This document shows positions 34,614 through 43,140 of a stretch of 64,000 bases of DNA, one piece after another. Location: NCBI RefSeq assembly GCF_002007645.1, contig NZ_CP019791.1, positions 2,840,593 to 2,904,592 on the forward strand. The letters are read 5' to 3'. A model generated the notes under the pieces. That model made no database searches and was not told the DNA's origin. It saw only the letters and a list, made by a program, of their open reading frames with translations. Made by a program: the position numbers and the translations under genes. The DNA comes from Anaerohalosphaera lusitana (GTDB lineage: Bacteria > Planctomycetota > Phycisphaerae > Sedimentisphaerales > Anaerohalosphaeraceae). The first letter of the stretch is position 1, and each line of letters starts with the position of its first letter.

Positions 34614-36737
34614 TCACTGCACGGTTCCATCATTCAGCCATTCAGCAGCAAACATACTCAGGTCAGCAAGATCGACAGCACAGTCATCGTTGAAGTCGTA
34701 CTGCGGCTTGGTCACACACACATCCATACCCGTTATGTCCGCGTATGTCTGCGCTATCGCAGCAGCATCGAGAGCATAGTTGTAGATCTTGACGTCATCA
34801 TATGTGCCGGGGCAATTAGCGAATATCTGTGGTTCTCCATCCAGCACACGGCCTGCAACGGCAACCGGATCGCTTGTCGAACTGATAACACCAGTTACTT
34901 CGTCGCCTTCGATAACCTCACCGGTATACCAGTCATAATGGAGGCTGAGCGTACCGTCGATGTAGAGCTTTTTCGTTGTGCCGTCCCAGGTGCCCACTAC
35001 ATAGTGCCACTGGCCGTCATTGATGATTTGATCGCCTTGGCTGCCGTCCGAATTGCCTTCGATGCCGCGAGTCGTGAAGCAGGGTCTGCCGTCCAAATAG
35101 TACAGCCGCAACTGCCAGCCCGCACCCTCGCCGTTTCTGCTCACGAAAGGAACCCATTCTTTTGTGGTTGTCGTCTTAACCCAGCATGCTGCGGTCATCT
35201 GATAGTTGCAAGAGTCAAAATACGATACCAGGTTCGGGTCAGTATAAAGCATGTCTTCGCCATCAACTTCATCATCGAAGAATGCTGCGTCTGTACCGTT
35301 GATGCTGCCGGCTGCGACGATCTCGGGGTCGCCAACGGTATTGGCGTCCGGGCTGCCCGGAACTATACTTTCAAAACTACCCGCTTCAAAATCCCAGTGC
35401 GCCAGCAGACGCTTGATAGCCAGTAAAGCATTGCCGCTTTGTGCGGTTCCCGCATCATTGGCCACTACACAGTAGTACTGGCCTTCATCAGCCTGTTCAG
35501 CGTTGCTGATCGAAAGTGTTGCGCTTGTCGCGCCGGAAATGTCACCGCTGTCTGTCAAAGCAACATCGCCGGATTCTTCAACCTTATACCACTGGTATGT
35601 CTCAGGAAGTACTGAAGTTGCATCTACTGTGAAATTAGCTGTTCCGCCTGTATCTACTATCTGTGCGGCAGTTATCCCTGAAATGGAAGGAACCGTCTGC
35701 TCGGTAAAGAATCCCCACTTGTCGCCGGTGACTGTAGAGGTGCCTTCAACCGCATCGACACGCCAGAAGTAGAAGGCATTCTTTTCCAGCGGTCCGACTG
35801 GTACAGATGCTTCTGTACCGGTCCAGGAAGAACTGTTGACCGTTGCTTCATAAGTAAAATCGACATTTGCAAGAGCGTTCGGCTCGGACGCGAAGGGCCC
35901 TGCCATATAGACATCGTAAGCCGTAACTGCTGGATCTGCAACATAGGATCCGCCGCCTGGAACCTGTGCAACCTCCCAGGAAAGCGTCACAGGAGCATCG
36001 CCGTCGACGTCCCCGACATACTGAGCGGGCGTGGGATCGTGAGCGATCGCCATGCGGGTATCCTGCGTTCTGATGTTGAGCGGTTCGCCGAAATTCTGTC
36101 CGATATAGCCGCTTGCACCTATCGGCCAGGAAGCTTCAACGAAGCCATTGCCCTCACGTGTCATCCACACCCAGACCGAGAGTTCCGGCACGCTGCTCAG
36201 ATCAATGCCGAATTCATTTATCGCGTCAGTAGAAAGTGGGACTATGAGTTCATCATTAGGGTTTGCTTCACTGGTTCCGTAATATGCACCGCCGTCCGAC
36301 CAGCCAAGGTCCCATGTCATGTCCAACCCATCCCAACCGCTTCGTTCATACCAACTTGGGCCGCCAGCATAGTAATAGATCAGGTCAGGCTTTTTCGTGC
36401 CGTCGAAAGTGACCCGGCCGTAACCGTCCGCTTCTGCGCCCTGACCGTCAACGCCGTCAACATCTATCGCAATGAAAAATGAATCATTTTCCCAGCCTGT
36501 GTCGCCAAGATATCGACCTGTGGTACTGCGGTCTATGCCGATATTCAGATCCGTGCCGTCCCATGTCGCCAGCACCTGGTATGTGCCACCTTCCGGTGCA
36601 GGCAATGTTCCCAGATCGTTGATCTCGTTTCCAACCCATTCAGACAGGTCTCCATCTTGTGTCAATGTTATGGCATGTGACTGGGACGCCATGCCAATCA
36701 AACAGAATAGAACTGCTGCCAAGAAAACTTTTCTCAT
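34614..36737 (-). CDS. Secreted LamG protein with Ig-like domains and dockerin-like tail, locus B
   Basis: The predicted protein has 707 aa. The signal peptide ends near SHA. The N-terminal domain (about 24-210) is the same type as the PEP-CTERM protein (DGDLSEWVGNEINDLGT, GRYLGDTGWENDSFFIAIDVDG, WMTREGNGFVEASW). A fibronectin-like module follows (about 235-345), then an Ig domain (350-440, ADEGQYYCVVANDAG), a LamG domain (445-665, DGQWHYVVGTWDGTTKKLYIDG) and a tail DFNDDCAVDLADLSMFAAEW like the tails of the 641-aa and GH13 proteins. It has no catalytic motif and is likely a surface scaffold or glycan-binding protein. It holds the same operon position as the 641-aa protein of locus A. Confidence 0.83.
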   Translation of the reverse strand: MRKVFLAAVLFCLIGMASQSHAITLTQDGDLSEWVGNEINDLGTLPAPEGGTYQVLATWDGTDLNIGIDRSTTGRYLGDTGWENDSFFIAIDVDGVDGQGAEADGYGRVTFDGTKKPDLIYYYAGGPSWYERSGWDGLDMTWDLGWSDGGAYYGTSEANPNDELIVPLSTDAINEFGIDLSSVPELSVWVWMTREGNGFVEASWPIGASGYIGQNFGEPLNIRTQDTRMAIAHDPTPAQYVGDVDGDAPVTLSWEVAQVPGGGSYVADPAVTAYDVYMAGPFASEPNALANVDFTYEATVNSSSWTGTEASVPVGPLEKNAFYFWRVDAVEGTSTVTGDKWGFFTEQTVPSISGITAAQIVDTGGTANFTVDATSVLPETYQWYKVEESGDVALTDSGDISGATSATLSISNAEQADEGQYYCVVANDAGTAQSGNALLAIKRLLAHWDFEAGSFESIVPGSPDANTVGDPEIVAAGSINGTDAAFFDDEVDGEDMLYTDPNLVSYFDSCNYQMTAACWVKTTTTKEWVPFVSRNGEGAGWQLRLYYLDGRPCFTTRGIEGNSDGSQGDQIINDGQWHYVVGTWDGTTKKLYIDGTLSLHYDWYTGEVIEGDEVTGVISSTSDPVAVAGRVLDGEPQIFANCPGTYDDVKIYNYALDAAAIAQTYADITGMDVCVTKPQYDFNDDCAVDLADLSMFAAEWLNDGTVQ

Positions 36738-36825
36738 CCTACTGCCCTTTCAGAAATTAAACTTCTCACCCTTTTGTGTGCTTTGATTATACCAAATCGT
36801 CATTAAAAATACCATTATTTGTGTT

Positions 36826-37671
36826 CTACAAGCCCTTTATAGCAGGCTTTCCGTCCATCGGTTTTGTGTAGTACCATGTGCGGTCCGGCTCGACCATTTC
36901 AACATGGCCGTCGACAAAAACACTGTTGGCCATGCCGTCGTTCAGTTTACTCGGCGAGGTCTTATGGAAACTGCCGAACGCATCCTGATACGGCGGCACC
37001 TGATCGCGTGGAATATCCCATGACCGAACATCGTACGGCAGATAAGGTCCGCCGCAGAGAGCGTTATCATTCAGCGTCTGCTGGTAACGATTGTAGGGAT
37101 AATAGGGGTCAGTTTCCGAAGACTCATAGGGCCATGCGTTCTCTTCGGCAAAGAAAAACACGGTCGAAGGCCTTCTAACCTGTGAGCTTTTGATCACCAT
37201 GCTGGCGGGATTGTAGCTTTCGAATCCGCCTAGAAACGCGTTCATGCTGTAGCAAAACAGCGGTTCGATCGGAATCGAATCATTGTGGCCGACATGCGCA
37301 TCAGCGGTTTTTGCATACCGGGCGAACGTTCGGCAATAGTGTACCTTCGTACCACCGCCAAGATAATCCCATAATGTGCCCTGCAGTTCCGGGTTGTCCT
37401 CGGGATGTCTGCTGGCATCGTGCCACTGACAACCCCTGGCTGGGTCACGGGACCTGAAGACCGAATCCCACGCATTGGGAAATTTATCGCCGTTGTCCTG
37501 GCGGTAAAGTTCGCCCGCCAGACCATACTGCTTGAGATTCGAACGGCAGATAACCTCTTCGGCAACCAGCTTCACTTTCTGCAGTGCAGGCATCATGATC
37601 GCAAGCAGCAGCGCGATGATCGAAATCACGACCAGGAGTTCGATCAGTGTAAAACCTTTGTTACGCGACAT
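36826..37671 (-). CDS. Prepilin-type pseudopilin, locus B
   Basis: The predicted protein has 281 aa, starting MSRNKGFTLIELLVVISIIA, a clear prepilin signal with conserved Glu at +5, followed by a hydrophobic helix. The globular part ends with NDGMANSVFVDGHVEMVEP, the planctomycete H/G-rich pseudopilin signature. GGAG lies seven bases before the ATG. It lies 15 bases after FecR and is the counterpart of the locus A pseudopilin. It would be processed by prepilin peptidase; a role in glycan capture or in secreting the LamG proteins is inferred from its repeated position. Confidence 0.87.
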   Translation of the reverse strand: MSRNKGFTLIELLVVISIIALLLAIMMPALQKVKLVAEEVICRSNLKQYGLAGELYRQDNGDKFPNAWDSVFRSRDPARGCQWHDASRHPEDNPELQGTLWDYLGGGTKVHYCRTFARYAKTADAHVGHNDSIPIEPLFCYSMNAFLGGFESYNPASMVIKSSQVRRPSTVFFFAEENAWPYESSETDPYYPYNRYQQTLNDNALCGGPYLPYDVRSWDIPRDQVPPYQDAFGSFHKTSPSKLNDGMANSVFVDGHVEMVEPDRTWYYTKPMDGKPAIKGL

Positions 37672-37686
37672 GACTGTTCTCCATGA

Positions 37687-39417
37687 TTATTGCAATTCAA
37701 GTTTGAGTTCGGGCCAGGCAAATGCGGCCCAGTCGAACATGTGCGAATCATCCGCTTCCGTCACAGCTATCGTCAGGAACCTGGTGTTGTCGTCGATGGG
37801 CAGTTCAACTTTTCCCGGCTTTCCGCCTGAAGATGTTTTATCGTGAAAAACATTCTTACCATCGAGCAGCACCCAGAACTCAGCGGTTGAGCTTCTGTCC
37901 TCGGAAAGCACTGCAACTCCAGGGGTACGATCAACCGTGCTGAAATCGCGGCTTTTCAGCCATTTGTTTGCTGTCTCGGAAACGCCGAATACAGACGAAA
38001 AAGATTTTATTCTCAAACCGGGCAGCTCGTCCCTTATCGCGGCCAGATCGAACGTAATTCCAAGATTGGAATGCATCATGATCGCAGGATTCTTTCTGCC
38101 TTCCAGCTCAACTCCGCCAAGCTCCAGATTGTGACGCGGCACATCAAAGCCCTCATGCCAGGCACCATTGCAGATATAGCCCCACGCCCACATTTGAGCT
38201 TTTTTGAAAGGAAACGCTTCTGACTGGATGTTGGTTGATGACACCTTTGCGAACCCTTCTTGCGTTCCCGGCGTGAAGACACCGTCGATGTATGGACTGG
38301 CCGGGACCCGAATATACTCGGTAGATCCTTCGTAAACCTCGGACGTAGTGAGTCGTCGGGTAAAACGGCCGGTAGTCGGCTCAATGCCCCTGTTGATCTG
38401 CCCTGTATTAAAACCGTTACCCCCTCCAACTATGTCGGCAAGGTTCACGGACTGCCCCCTCCATACAAAACCTGAGCCTGAATCCACACTTCGGACAACC
38501 ACATCATCTTCCAGAACAATGTCTTTTGCCCGGGAATCATGGCTGCTTACTTTTTTGGCAGAACCGCCAAGTAGAAACTCGGAAATCTTGTTTTCACTTT
38601 TCTGACCTGCGAACAGGTTTGCCTTACCCTCAAACATATGCACTTCCGTGTTGCCGGACGCATCACATATCACTCCAAACTCAGTGCCGAGGTCTACGAT
38701 CTTCGAGTTTGGAGTCGCTACAGAAAATCCACAGCCCTGCTCCGAGACATGCGCAAAGAGCTTACCGCGGTCAAGGGCGATCTCGGAATAGGAAACAAAG
38801 CTGAACTGGGCCGGTGCCTCGAGAACGACCTTGACGTCTTCATCCGTCGTAAGAGTTACAACGCCGTCAGTGAGAATTATAGGTTTAGTACGAGATGAAA
38901 GCCGGGTACCGGGCTGGATAGGCAGGCTGGAAGACCAGCGAGCGTCAACCGAATCGGTTATGGTCGCGACCTCGTAGGGCGCGGGAGGCGCAAACTGCAC
39001 AAATAGGATCATCGCAAGAAGTGCCAGCAGGGACGCAGCCGCGACGACCACAGCGGTTTTATTGATCGACCTTACCACGGGCTCTCTTCTAACATCGTAG
39101 ATGAGTTCTCGAGCAGGCTCGGCCTCTGCTTTTGGAATCTGCATCGCGGGCGCATTCTTCTCCTGTTCAGCCATGAGCTGCCAGAAATCTTCGCTAAGTG
39201 TTTCTCCGTTCGGGTCCGGAGTATCTGCTTGCTGAATCGTGGTATTGGTGCTCAGAGCCATCGCGCTGTTGTCAACCATGAATCGGCAGTAGTATTTCTT
39301 TGCATTCGGATCGGCATCGAACCACTGCTTGAGACGCGCGTAATCGTTATCGCTGATGTTATTGTCCAGCAGTCGGAACAGCAGCTCATTAATTTCGGCA
39401 GTTTTGAACTGAGTCAT
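37687..39417 (-). CDS. FecR-domain membrane regulator with C-terminal NPCBM-like domain, locus B
   Basis: The predicted protein has 576 aa. The ATG at 39417 overlaps the TGA of the sigma gene (ATGA). The cytoplasmic part is about 1-125. A membrane helix follows at about 130-150 (AVVVAAASLLALLAMILFV). The FecR domain contains TPNSKIVDLGTEFGV. The linker motif GFVWRGQSVNLADIVGGGNGF is nearly identical to that in locus A. The C-terminal NPCBM-like domain has GITFDL, AEFWVLLDGKNVF and RFLTIAVTEAD, then DWAAFAWPELKLE. It is most likely the anti-sigma and glycan sensor for the adjacent sigma factor. Confidence 0.83.
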   Translation of the reverse strand: MTQFKTAEINELLFRLLDNNISDNDYARLKQWFDADPNAKKYYCRFMVDNSAMALSTNTTIQQADTPDPNGETLSEDFWQLMAEQEKNAPAMQIPKAEAEPARELIYDVRREPVVRSINKTAVVVAAASLLALLAMILFVQFAPPAPYEVATITDSVDARWSSSLPIQPGTRLSSRTKPIILTDGVVTLTTDEDVKVVLEAPAQFSFVSYSEIALDRGKLFAHVSEQGCGFSVATPNSKIVDLGTEFGVICDASGNTEVHMFEGKANLFAGQKSENKISEFLLGGSAKKVSSHDSRAKDIVLEDDVVVRSVDSGSGFVWRGQSVNLADIVGGGNGFNTGQINRGIEPTTGRFTRRLTTSEVYEGSTEYIRVPASPYIDGVFTPGTQEGFAKVSSTNIQSEAFPFKKAQMWAWGYICNGAWHEGFDVPRHNLELGGVELEGRKNPAIMMHSNLGITFDLAAIRDELPGLRIKSFSSVFGVSETANKWLKSRDFSTVDRTPGVAVLSEDRSSTAEFWVLLDGKNVFHDKTSSGGKPGKVELPIDDNTRFLTIAVTEADDSHMFDWAAFAWPELKLELQ

Positions 39418-39965
39418 ATCTGCCCCCTGCTCACGAGTGAACGGCTGATGCAATTCTCAAGTGCACTGTAAATGCGTGATATCCTCTTGTAGATCGCATC
39501 AGCGGAATGGCCGGTGGCCTGCGATATCTGTTTGACCCCGACGCCTTGTTCAAACCTGAGATTGATAAGCTTCTGGTTGGATGGGGACATCTTTTTCATG
39601 CACTGACGAAGGGCCTTGAGGCGTTCGGGAGCTGATTCGGACTCCTGCTCAGCAATTCTGGAAATATCACGATAGAATTGTTCATTAAAGAGCGGCCGGG
39701 ACGCTTTTTTGGATTTGAGGAAGTCAAATGCCTTGTTCCGTGCAATTCCGATCGCCCAGGCACTGAAACTTTTGGTGCGGTCGAACTGGTCAAAATTTTC
39801 CCATAATATGCTCGCGGTCTCCTGAAGCAGATCCTCAGCATCGCTGTGATTGTGAACCAGGGACAGCAAAAATGCATATATTCTGCTCTGGGCCGCGGTG
39901 TACAGCCGGAAAAACTGCTTGCTTTTTGGTTCTTTTGCAGCCACTTCACTACCCTTTTCACTCAA
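39414..39965 (-). CDS. ECF sigma factor, locus B
   Basis: The predicted protein has 183 aa. Region 2 contains SRIYAFLLSLVHNHSDAEDLLQE and FSAWAIGIARNKAFDFLK; region 4 contains MSPSNQKLINLRFEQGVGVKQISQATG. It is the same planctomycete/verrucomicrobial ECF type as locus A but clearly diverged, so the two should read different promoters. It overlaps FecR by four bases and heads the locus B operon, which runs through the LamG, PEP-CTERM and glycoside hydrolase genes. Confidence 0.88.
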   Translation of the reverse strand: MSEKGSEVAAKEPKSKQFFRLYTAAQSRIYAFLLSLVHNHSDAEDLLQETASILWENFDQFDRTKSFSAWAIGIARNKAFDFLKSKKASRPLFNEQFYRDISRIAEQESESAPERLKALRQCMKKMSPSNQKLINLRFEQGVGVKQISQATGHSADAIYKRISRIYSALENCISRSLVSRGQI

Positions 39966-40153
39966 TAAATCGGCAGCAAGCCGGCATATCCATGCTGGCT
40001 AAGACCATTACTGTCCACCCTTGACGTAACTAATTAGAGCCGAAGCTCGGATTCTGACATGAAAAATGAATATTTTGCTATAAAAACCAAGTCAGCATCG
40101 ATGGCCACCCTGTTGAAAACCAACCAAAACACTATTATACAAATTCGGCACAT

Positions 40154-40221
40154 CTAATGAAAGAGCGTAGACCGTTGCACCGCATAACTGGCCTAGCAAT
40201 GTCCGTATTTTCTTTCATTAG
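40154..40221. repeat. Perfect 11-bp inverted repeat with a 46-base spacer
   Basis: The arms are at 40154-40164 and 40211-40221. It could form a long-range hairpin in RNA or be a pair of protein-binding half-sites controlling locus B. It is 190-250 bases upstream of the sigma gene. Confidence 0.6.
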
Positions 40222-40319
40222 GTTTTACAACAGCGCAAGGAAGCATTTACCTGACAAATCAATGGTATAAGTCATAGTGTCGACCCAATTTTGCACCACT
40301 TAAAAACTTGATTTTCCAG

Positions 40320-40347
40320 TTTACTTTCGGGCGGGATTTTGTAAGAT
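40320..40347 (+). promoter_or_regulatory. Probable promoter of tRNA-Thr and larE
   Basis: TTTACT (40320-40325) and TAAGAT (40342-40347) are 16 bases apart, and the tRNA begins 21 bases after the second box. The match to consensus is moderate. Confidence 0.4.
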
Positions 40348-40368
40348 ACGCAGACTTGTGGCGATTAC

Positions 40369-40440
40369 GCCGATGTAGCTCAACGGTAGAGCACAGCTTT
40401 CGTAAAGCTGAGGTTGAGGGTTCGATTCCCTCCATCGGCT
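40369..40440 (+). tRNA. tRNA-Thr (CGT)
   Basis: The acceptor GCCGATG pairs with CATCGGC. The D stem is GCTC/GAGC. The anticodon stem CAGCT/AGCTG encloses TTCGTAA, giving anticodon CGT. The T stem GAGGG/CCCTC encloses TTCGATT. The discriminator is T and CCA is not encoded. The larE start codon lies three bases after its end. Confidence 0.95.
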
Positions 40441-40443
40441 TTT

Positions 40444-41277
40444 ATGGGTATAGATAAAAAGTATTCAATACTCCTGGATAACATAAGGGCACTGGATAGG
40501 GTCCTGGTTGCTTATTCAGGCGGGGTGGACAGCACATTCCTCCTTCGGGCGGCTGTCGAGGCGGTCGGTCCCGACGATGTTCTTGCGTGTATCGGCGTGA
40601 GTCCTTCGCTTCCTGAGGCACAGCACAAACAGGCGCTGGACATGGCTGCGTCTATGGGTGCGCGAGTGCGGGAGGTTACAGCGCATGAGCTCAACGATCC
40701 GGATTACAAGGCCAACAAGGCGGATCGTTGTTTTCACTGCAAGAGCCATCTTTACAAGCTACTCTGGGGTGTTGCGAAGGATGAAGGGTTCGAGCATGTG
40801 GCGTGCGGCAGCAATCTTGATGACATGGATGATTATCGGCCCGGCAATCGGGCGGCGAAAGCGTTCAATGTACACGCTCCATTAATGGAGGCCGAGCTTA
40901 CGAAGCCGGAAATTCGCGAACTGAGCAAGCGGTTCGGTCTGCCGACTGCGGAAATGCCGGCATCGCCCTGCCTGGCGTCACGGATCAGCTACGGCATGCA
41001 GATAACCGCCGAGAAGCTTGGCAAGGTGGAGCGTGCGGAAGAGTTTCTGCACGAGCTGGGGTTTGCCGAGTGCCGGGTGAGACATCACGGGGATCTGGCA
41101 AGGATCGAGGTGCCGGGCAATGAGGTCAGCAAAATCGCGTCCGATGAGATGCGCGAGAAGATCGCGGCCAAACTCAAGGAGATCGGGTTCAAGTTTGTCT
41201 CGGTCGATCTGTCGGGGTTCAAGAGCGGCTCGCTGAACGTGATGCTTAGTGAAGAAGAGAAACGCAAGAGTCTGTAA
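40444..41277 (+). CDS. larE: ATP-dependent sacrificial sulfur transferase LarE
   Basis: The predicted protein has 277 aa. The start at 40444 is three bases after the tRNA; an earlier in-frame ATG lies inside the tRNA and is rejected. The PP-loop motif AYSGGVDS (residues 23-30) binds ATP. C176 in ASPCLASRI is the cysteine that LarE gives up as sulfur donor for the nickel-pincer nucleotide cofactor of lactate racemase and related enzymes. C96 and C99 (DRCFHCK) add two further Cys; LarE proteins with three such cysteines are thought to carry an iron-sulfur cluster and to act catalytically rather than sacrificially. No larB, larC or larA is in the window. The gene is probably co-transcribed with the tRNA. 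Confidence 0.9.
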   Translation: MGIDKKYSILLDNIRALDRVLVAYSGGVDSTFLLRAAVEAVGPDDVLACIGVSPSLPEAQHKQALDMAASMGARVREVTAHELNDPDYKANKADRCFHCKSHLYKLLWGVAKDEGFEHVACGSNLDDMDDYRPGNRAAKAFNVHAPLMEAELTKPEIRELSKRFGLPTAEMPASPCLASRISYGMQITAEKLGKVERAEEFLHELGFAECRVRHHGDLARIEVPGNEVSKIASDEMREKIAAKLKEIGFKFVSVDLSGFKSGSLNVMLSEEEKRKSL

Positions 41278-41296
41278 CTTTCGCTGATAAGTCAGA

Positions 41297-41974
41297 TTAC
41301 TGAGCAGTTGGTTCTACCGCCTGAACATCGCCATTATCTTCCGCCACCGGCCTGTTCCGCAAGGCCAGATACATTCCCAAGCGATAAGTACCCCAAGCCA
41401 TCACAATAGCCGCGAGTATCAGAGGTGATTCAAAATAGAACTTCTCGGGCTCAACCAACCTGCCAACCACGCCTACAAGAGCACCCCAGAATAGAATGGC
41501 GAAAATCATAAAAAATATGTGTGCCTGATTACGTCGCCGCCTCCAGTTGATTGCGTTCGGCAGGCCGAACAGCCTTAGAAGAAGCAGTCTTAATCCGGCA
41601 TAGAGCAATATTCCCACAAGCATGATGCCAGTTAAGGACCAGGCGGTTCCTGGATCAAAAAATCTTTTTTCGAGCCAAACTACGTAACCGGATAGAAATA
41701 CACATGCGATCCATACAAAGGCCTTGGCGACTGAGCTGACTGAATCTGGCGTGATCTCGCTAGTGATCCTTTTTACGGCGAAAATGACGTAGAACGCGAT
41801 GGCTAGGAAAGGCCCTGCGATCGGCAGGCAGAAGATGAAATCAAATAGGTCCAGGCGTGCCTTCAGAATCGACATATTGTACTTGTACATATAGGCAGTA
41901 CCCACGGAGAGCAGCAGAAAAGCTATAACTGCCGCTTTGATACGATTTGCCCGTGTCCAATACACCTCATACAT
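41297..41974 (-). CDS. Integral membrane protein, function unknown
   Basis: The predicted protein has 225 aa; AAGGAG lies six bases before the ATG. About six hydrophobic helices are visible (for example AAVIAFLLLSVGTAYM, IAGPFLAIAFYVIFAV, AFVWIACVFLSGYVVW, GIMLVGILLYAGLRLLLL, HIFFMIFAILFWGALVGVV and SPLILAAIVMAWGTY). The C-terminus is acidic. No family signature is recognised. It is convergent with larE (19-base gap). There is no operon partner to hint at a role. Confidence 0.75.
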   Translation of the reverse strand: MYEVYWTRANRIKAAVIAFLLLSVGTAYMYKYNMSILKARLDLFDFIFCLPIAGPFLAIAFYVIFAVKRITSEITPDSVSSVAKAFVWIACVFLSGYVVWLEKRFFDPGTAWSLTGIMLVGILLYAGLRLLLLRLFGLPNAINWRRRRNQAHIFFMIFAILFWGALVGVVGRLVEPEKFYFESPLILAAIVMAWGTYRLGMYLALRNRPVAEDNGDVQAVEPTAQ

Positions 41975-42034
41975 TTGCAGCTCCTTTCAACAGGCATTCT
42001 AGGGCAGCATACCTTCTTTGTCCAGCTTAAATGC

Positions 42035-42073
42035 AAAAAAGGCTCCCACCGAGGTTGTCAGCGGAAGCCTTTT
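42035..42073 (-). terminator. Terminator after the SIS gene
   Basis: Arms AAAAGGCT (42037-42044) and AGCCTTTT (42066-42073) close a structured loop; on the minus strand the hairpin ends in TTTTTT. It ends the phosphofructokinase-SIS operon. Confidence 0.75.
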
Positions 42074-42102
42074 GATGTCTGTCATGCAGCCGTTACTACA
42101 GC

Positions 42103-43116
42103 TTAGCCGGTGAATTCGTTTCCGACCTTGCGGGCGCGTTCGGCTTTGTCGAGATTGATGCCGAGCTTGACACCCACTTCGACGAGGATGTTCCAGCCCG
42201 CACAGAGCTGTGCGTAGGTTTCCATGCCTTCGACGTGCGGAACCTTGATGGTCGGGAAGATAGTATCTTTGTCCGAGATCGCGATGACCGTCAGGCCTAC
42301 CCCGTCAACGAGGGTGGTCTTGATCTTTTCGAGTTCCGCATCGAACGGATTGATGAAGATGACTACATCGTCAGCGTTCATAACTTCCTCGATGCCGTGG
42401 ACCGCGTAGGTGCCTTCCAGGAAGTCGCTCTTCTTGCGGGTGATCTCGTTGGTCTTGAGTGTCAGCTCTTCAGCGACGCCGTCATTGCGGCCGGCGAAGT
42501 AGATCGTACCGGCATTGGCGATCTTTTCAGTGAGTGTTGGGTCGATCTCAGCGGTCAGAGCTGTCTGACATGCGTCGGCAACTTCGCCCAGTTTGGCACT
42601 GATGTCGCGACCCTGTGCAGCTTCGACAATGGCCTGGTAGAACAGTGCCTGCTCAGCTACGGACTTGGTCGCTGCGACGGCGTTTTCCCAGCCGCACTTG
42701 AGGACGAAGGTCTGGTTGGCCATCTCGGCGAGCTTGGTGTTTTCGCGAGCGGTCAGGCCGAACAGTTTGTCGTGGCCCGCGCCCTTGAGAGCGTTGAGCA
42801 GCATGATAACCTCGGCAGTTGAGCCGCTGTTGCTGGCGCCGAACACGGCCCAGTTTGAAAGATCGTACTCCGCTGCCTGACGGCCGCCCTCGGTCATGAT
42901 CTGGAGGTCGCCGCCCTTACGCATGTACTGCGTGATAGCGTTCTTGGCCGGGAAGATACGGCTTGAACCTTCGCCAGTCAGAAAGAGCTTGCCTGTGGAC
43001 TTGATTGCCGAAACAACCGCGTCGGCATCTGTGAGTTTGAAATCGCGCATAACGCCGGGAGTGTCCATCATTTCCTGACAGAGCGAGAACTGCGTGTATT
43101 TTTGTTCGTTCTTCAT
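42103..43116 (-). CDS. SIS-domain sugar-phosphate isomerase/deaminase-like protein
   Basis: The predicted protein has 337 aa with two SIS folds. The first has FLTGEGSSRIFPAKNAI and the phosphate-loop serines in GASNSGSTAEVIML; the second has IYFAGRNDGVAEELTLKTNEITRKKSDFLEGTYAVHGIEEVM, as in GlmS isomerase and AgaS/FrlB-like proteins. It lacks a glutaminase domain, so it would act as a deaminase or isomerase on a phosphorylated amino sugar or ketose. It follows the phosphofructokinase by 24 bases and ends at a terminator, so fructose-6-phosphate is a likely product or substrate. The fold is firm; the substrate is unknown. Confidence 0.83.
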   Translation of the reverse strand: MKNEQKYTQFSLCQEMMDTPGVMRDFKLTDADAVVSAIKSTGKLFLTGEGSSRIFPAKNAITQYMRKGGDLQIMTEGGRQAAEYDLSNWAVFGASNSGSTAEVIMLLNALKGAGHDKLFGLTARENTKLAEMANQTFVLKCGWENAVAATKSVAEQALFYQAIVEAAQGRDISAKLGEVADACQTALTAEIDPTLTEKIANAGTIYFAGRNDGVAEELTLKTNEITRKKSDFLEGTYAVHGIEEVMNADDVVIFINPFDAELEKIKTTLVDGVGLTVIAISDKDTIFPTIKVPHVEGMETYAQLCAGWNILVEVGVKLGINLDKAERARKVGNEFTG

Positions 43117-43140
43117 TTTATTTGAACCCCTTTCATGAGA

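Larger units (their letters stand above)
39966..40368. other. Intergenic region between locus B and tRNA-Thr
   Basis: These 403 bases have no supported gene. They must contain the locus B sigma promoter on the minus strand and the tRNA-Thr promoter on the plus strand. A perfect 11-bp inverted repeat (CTAATGAAAGA at 40154-40164, TCTTTCATTAG at 40211-40221) with a 46-base spacer lies in the middle. Confidence 0.5.

Noticed and set aside
40414..40443. In-frame upstream start of larE
   Set aside because: It lies inside tRNA-Thr; the start at 40444 gives the normal LarE N-terminus and places the donor cysteine at residue 176.
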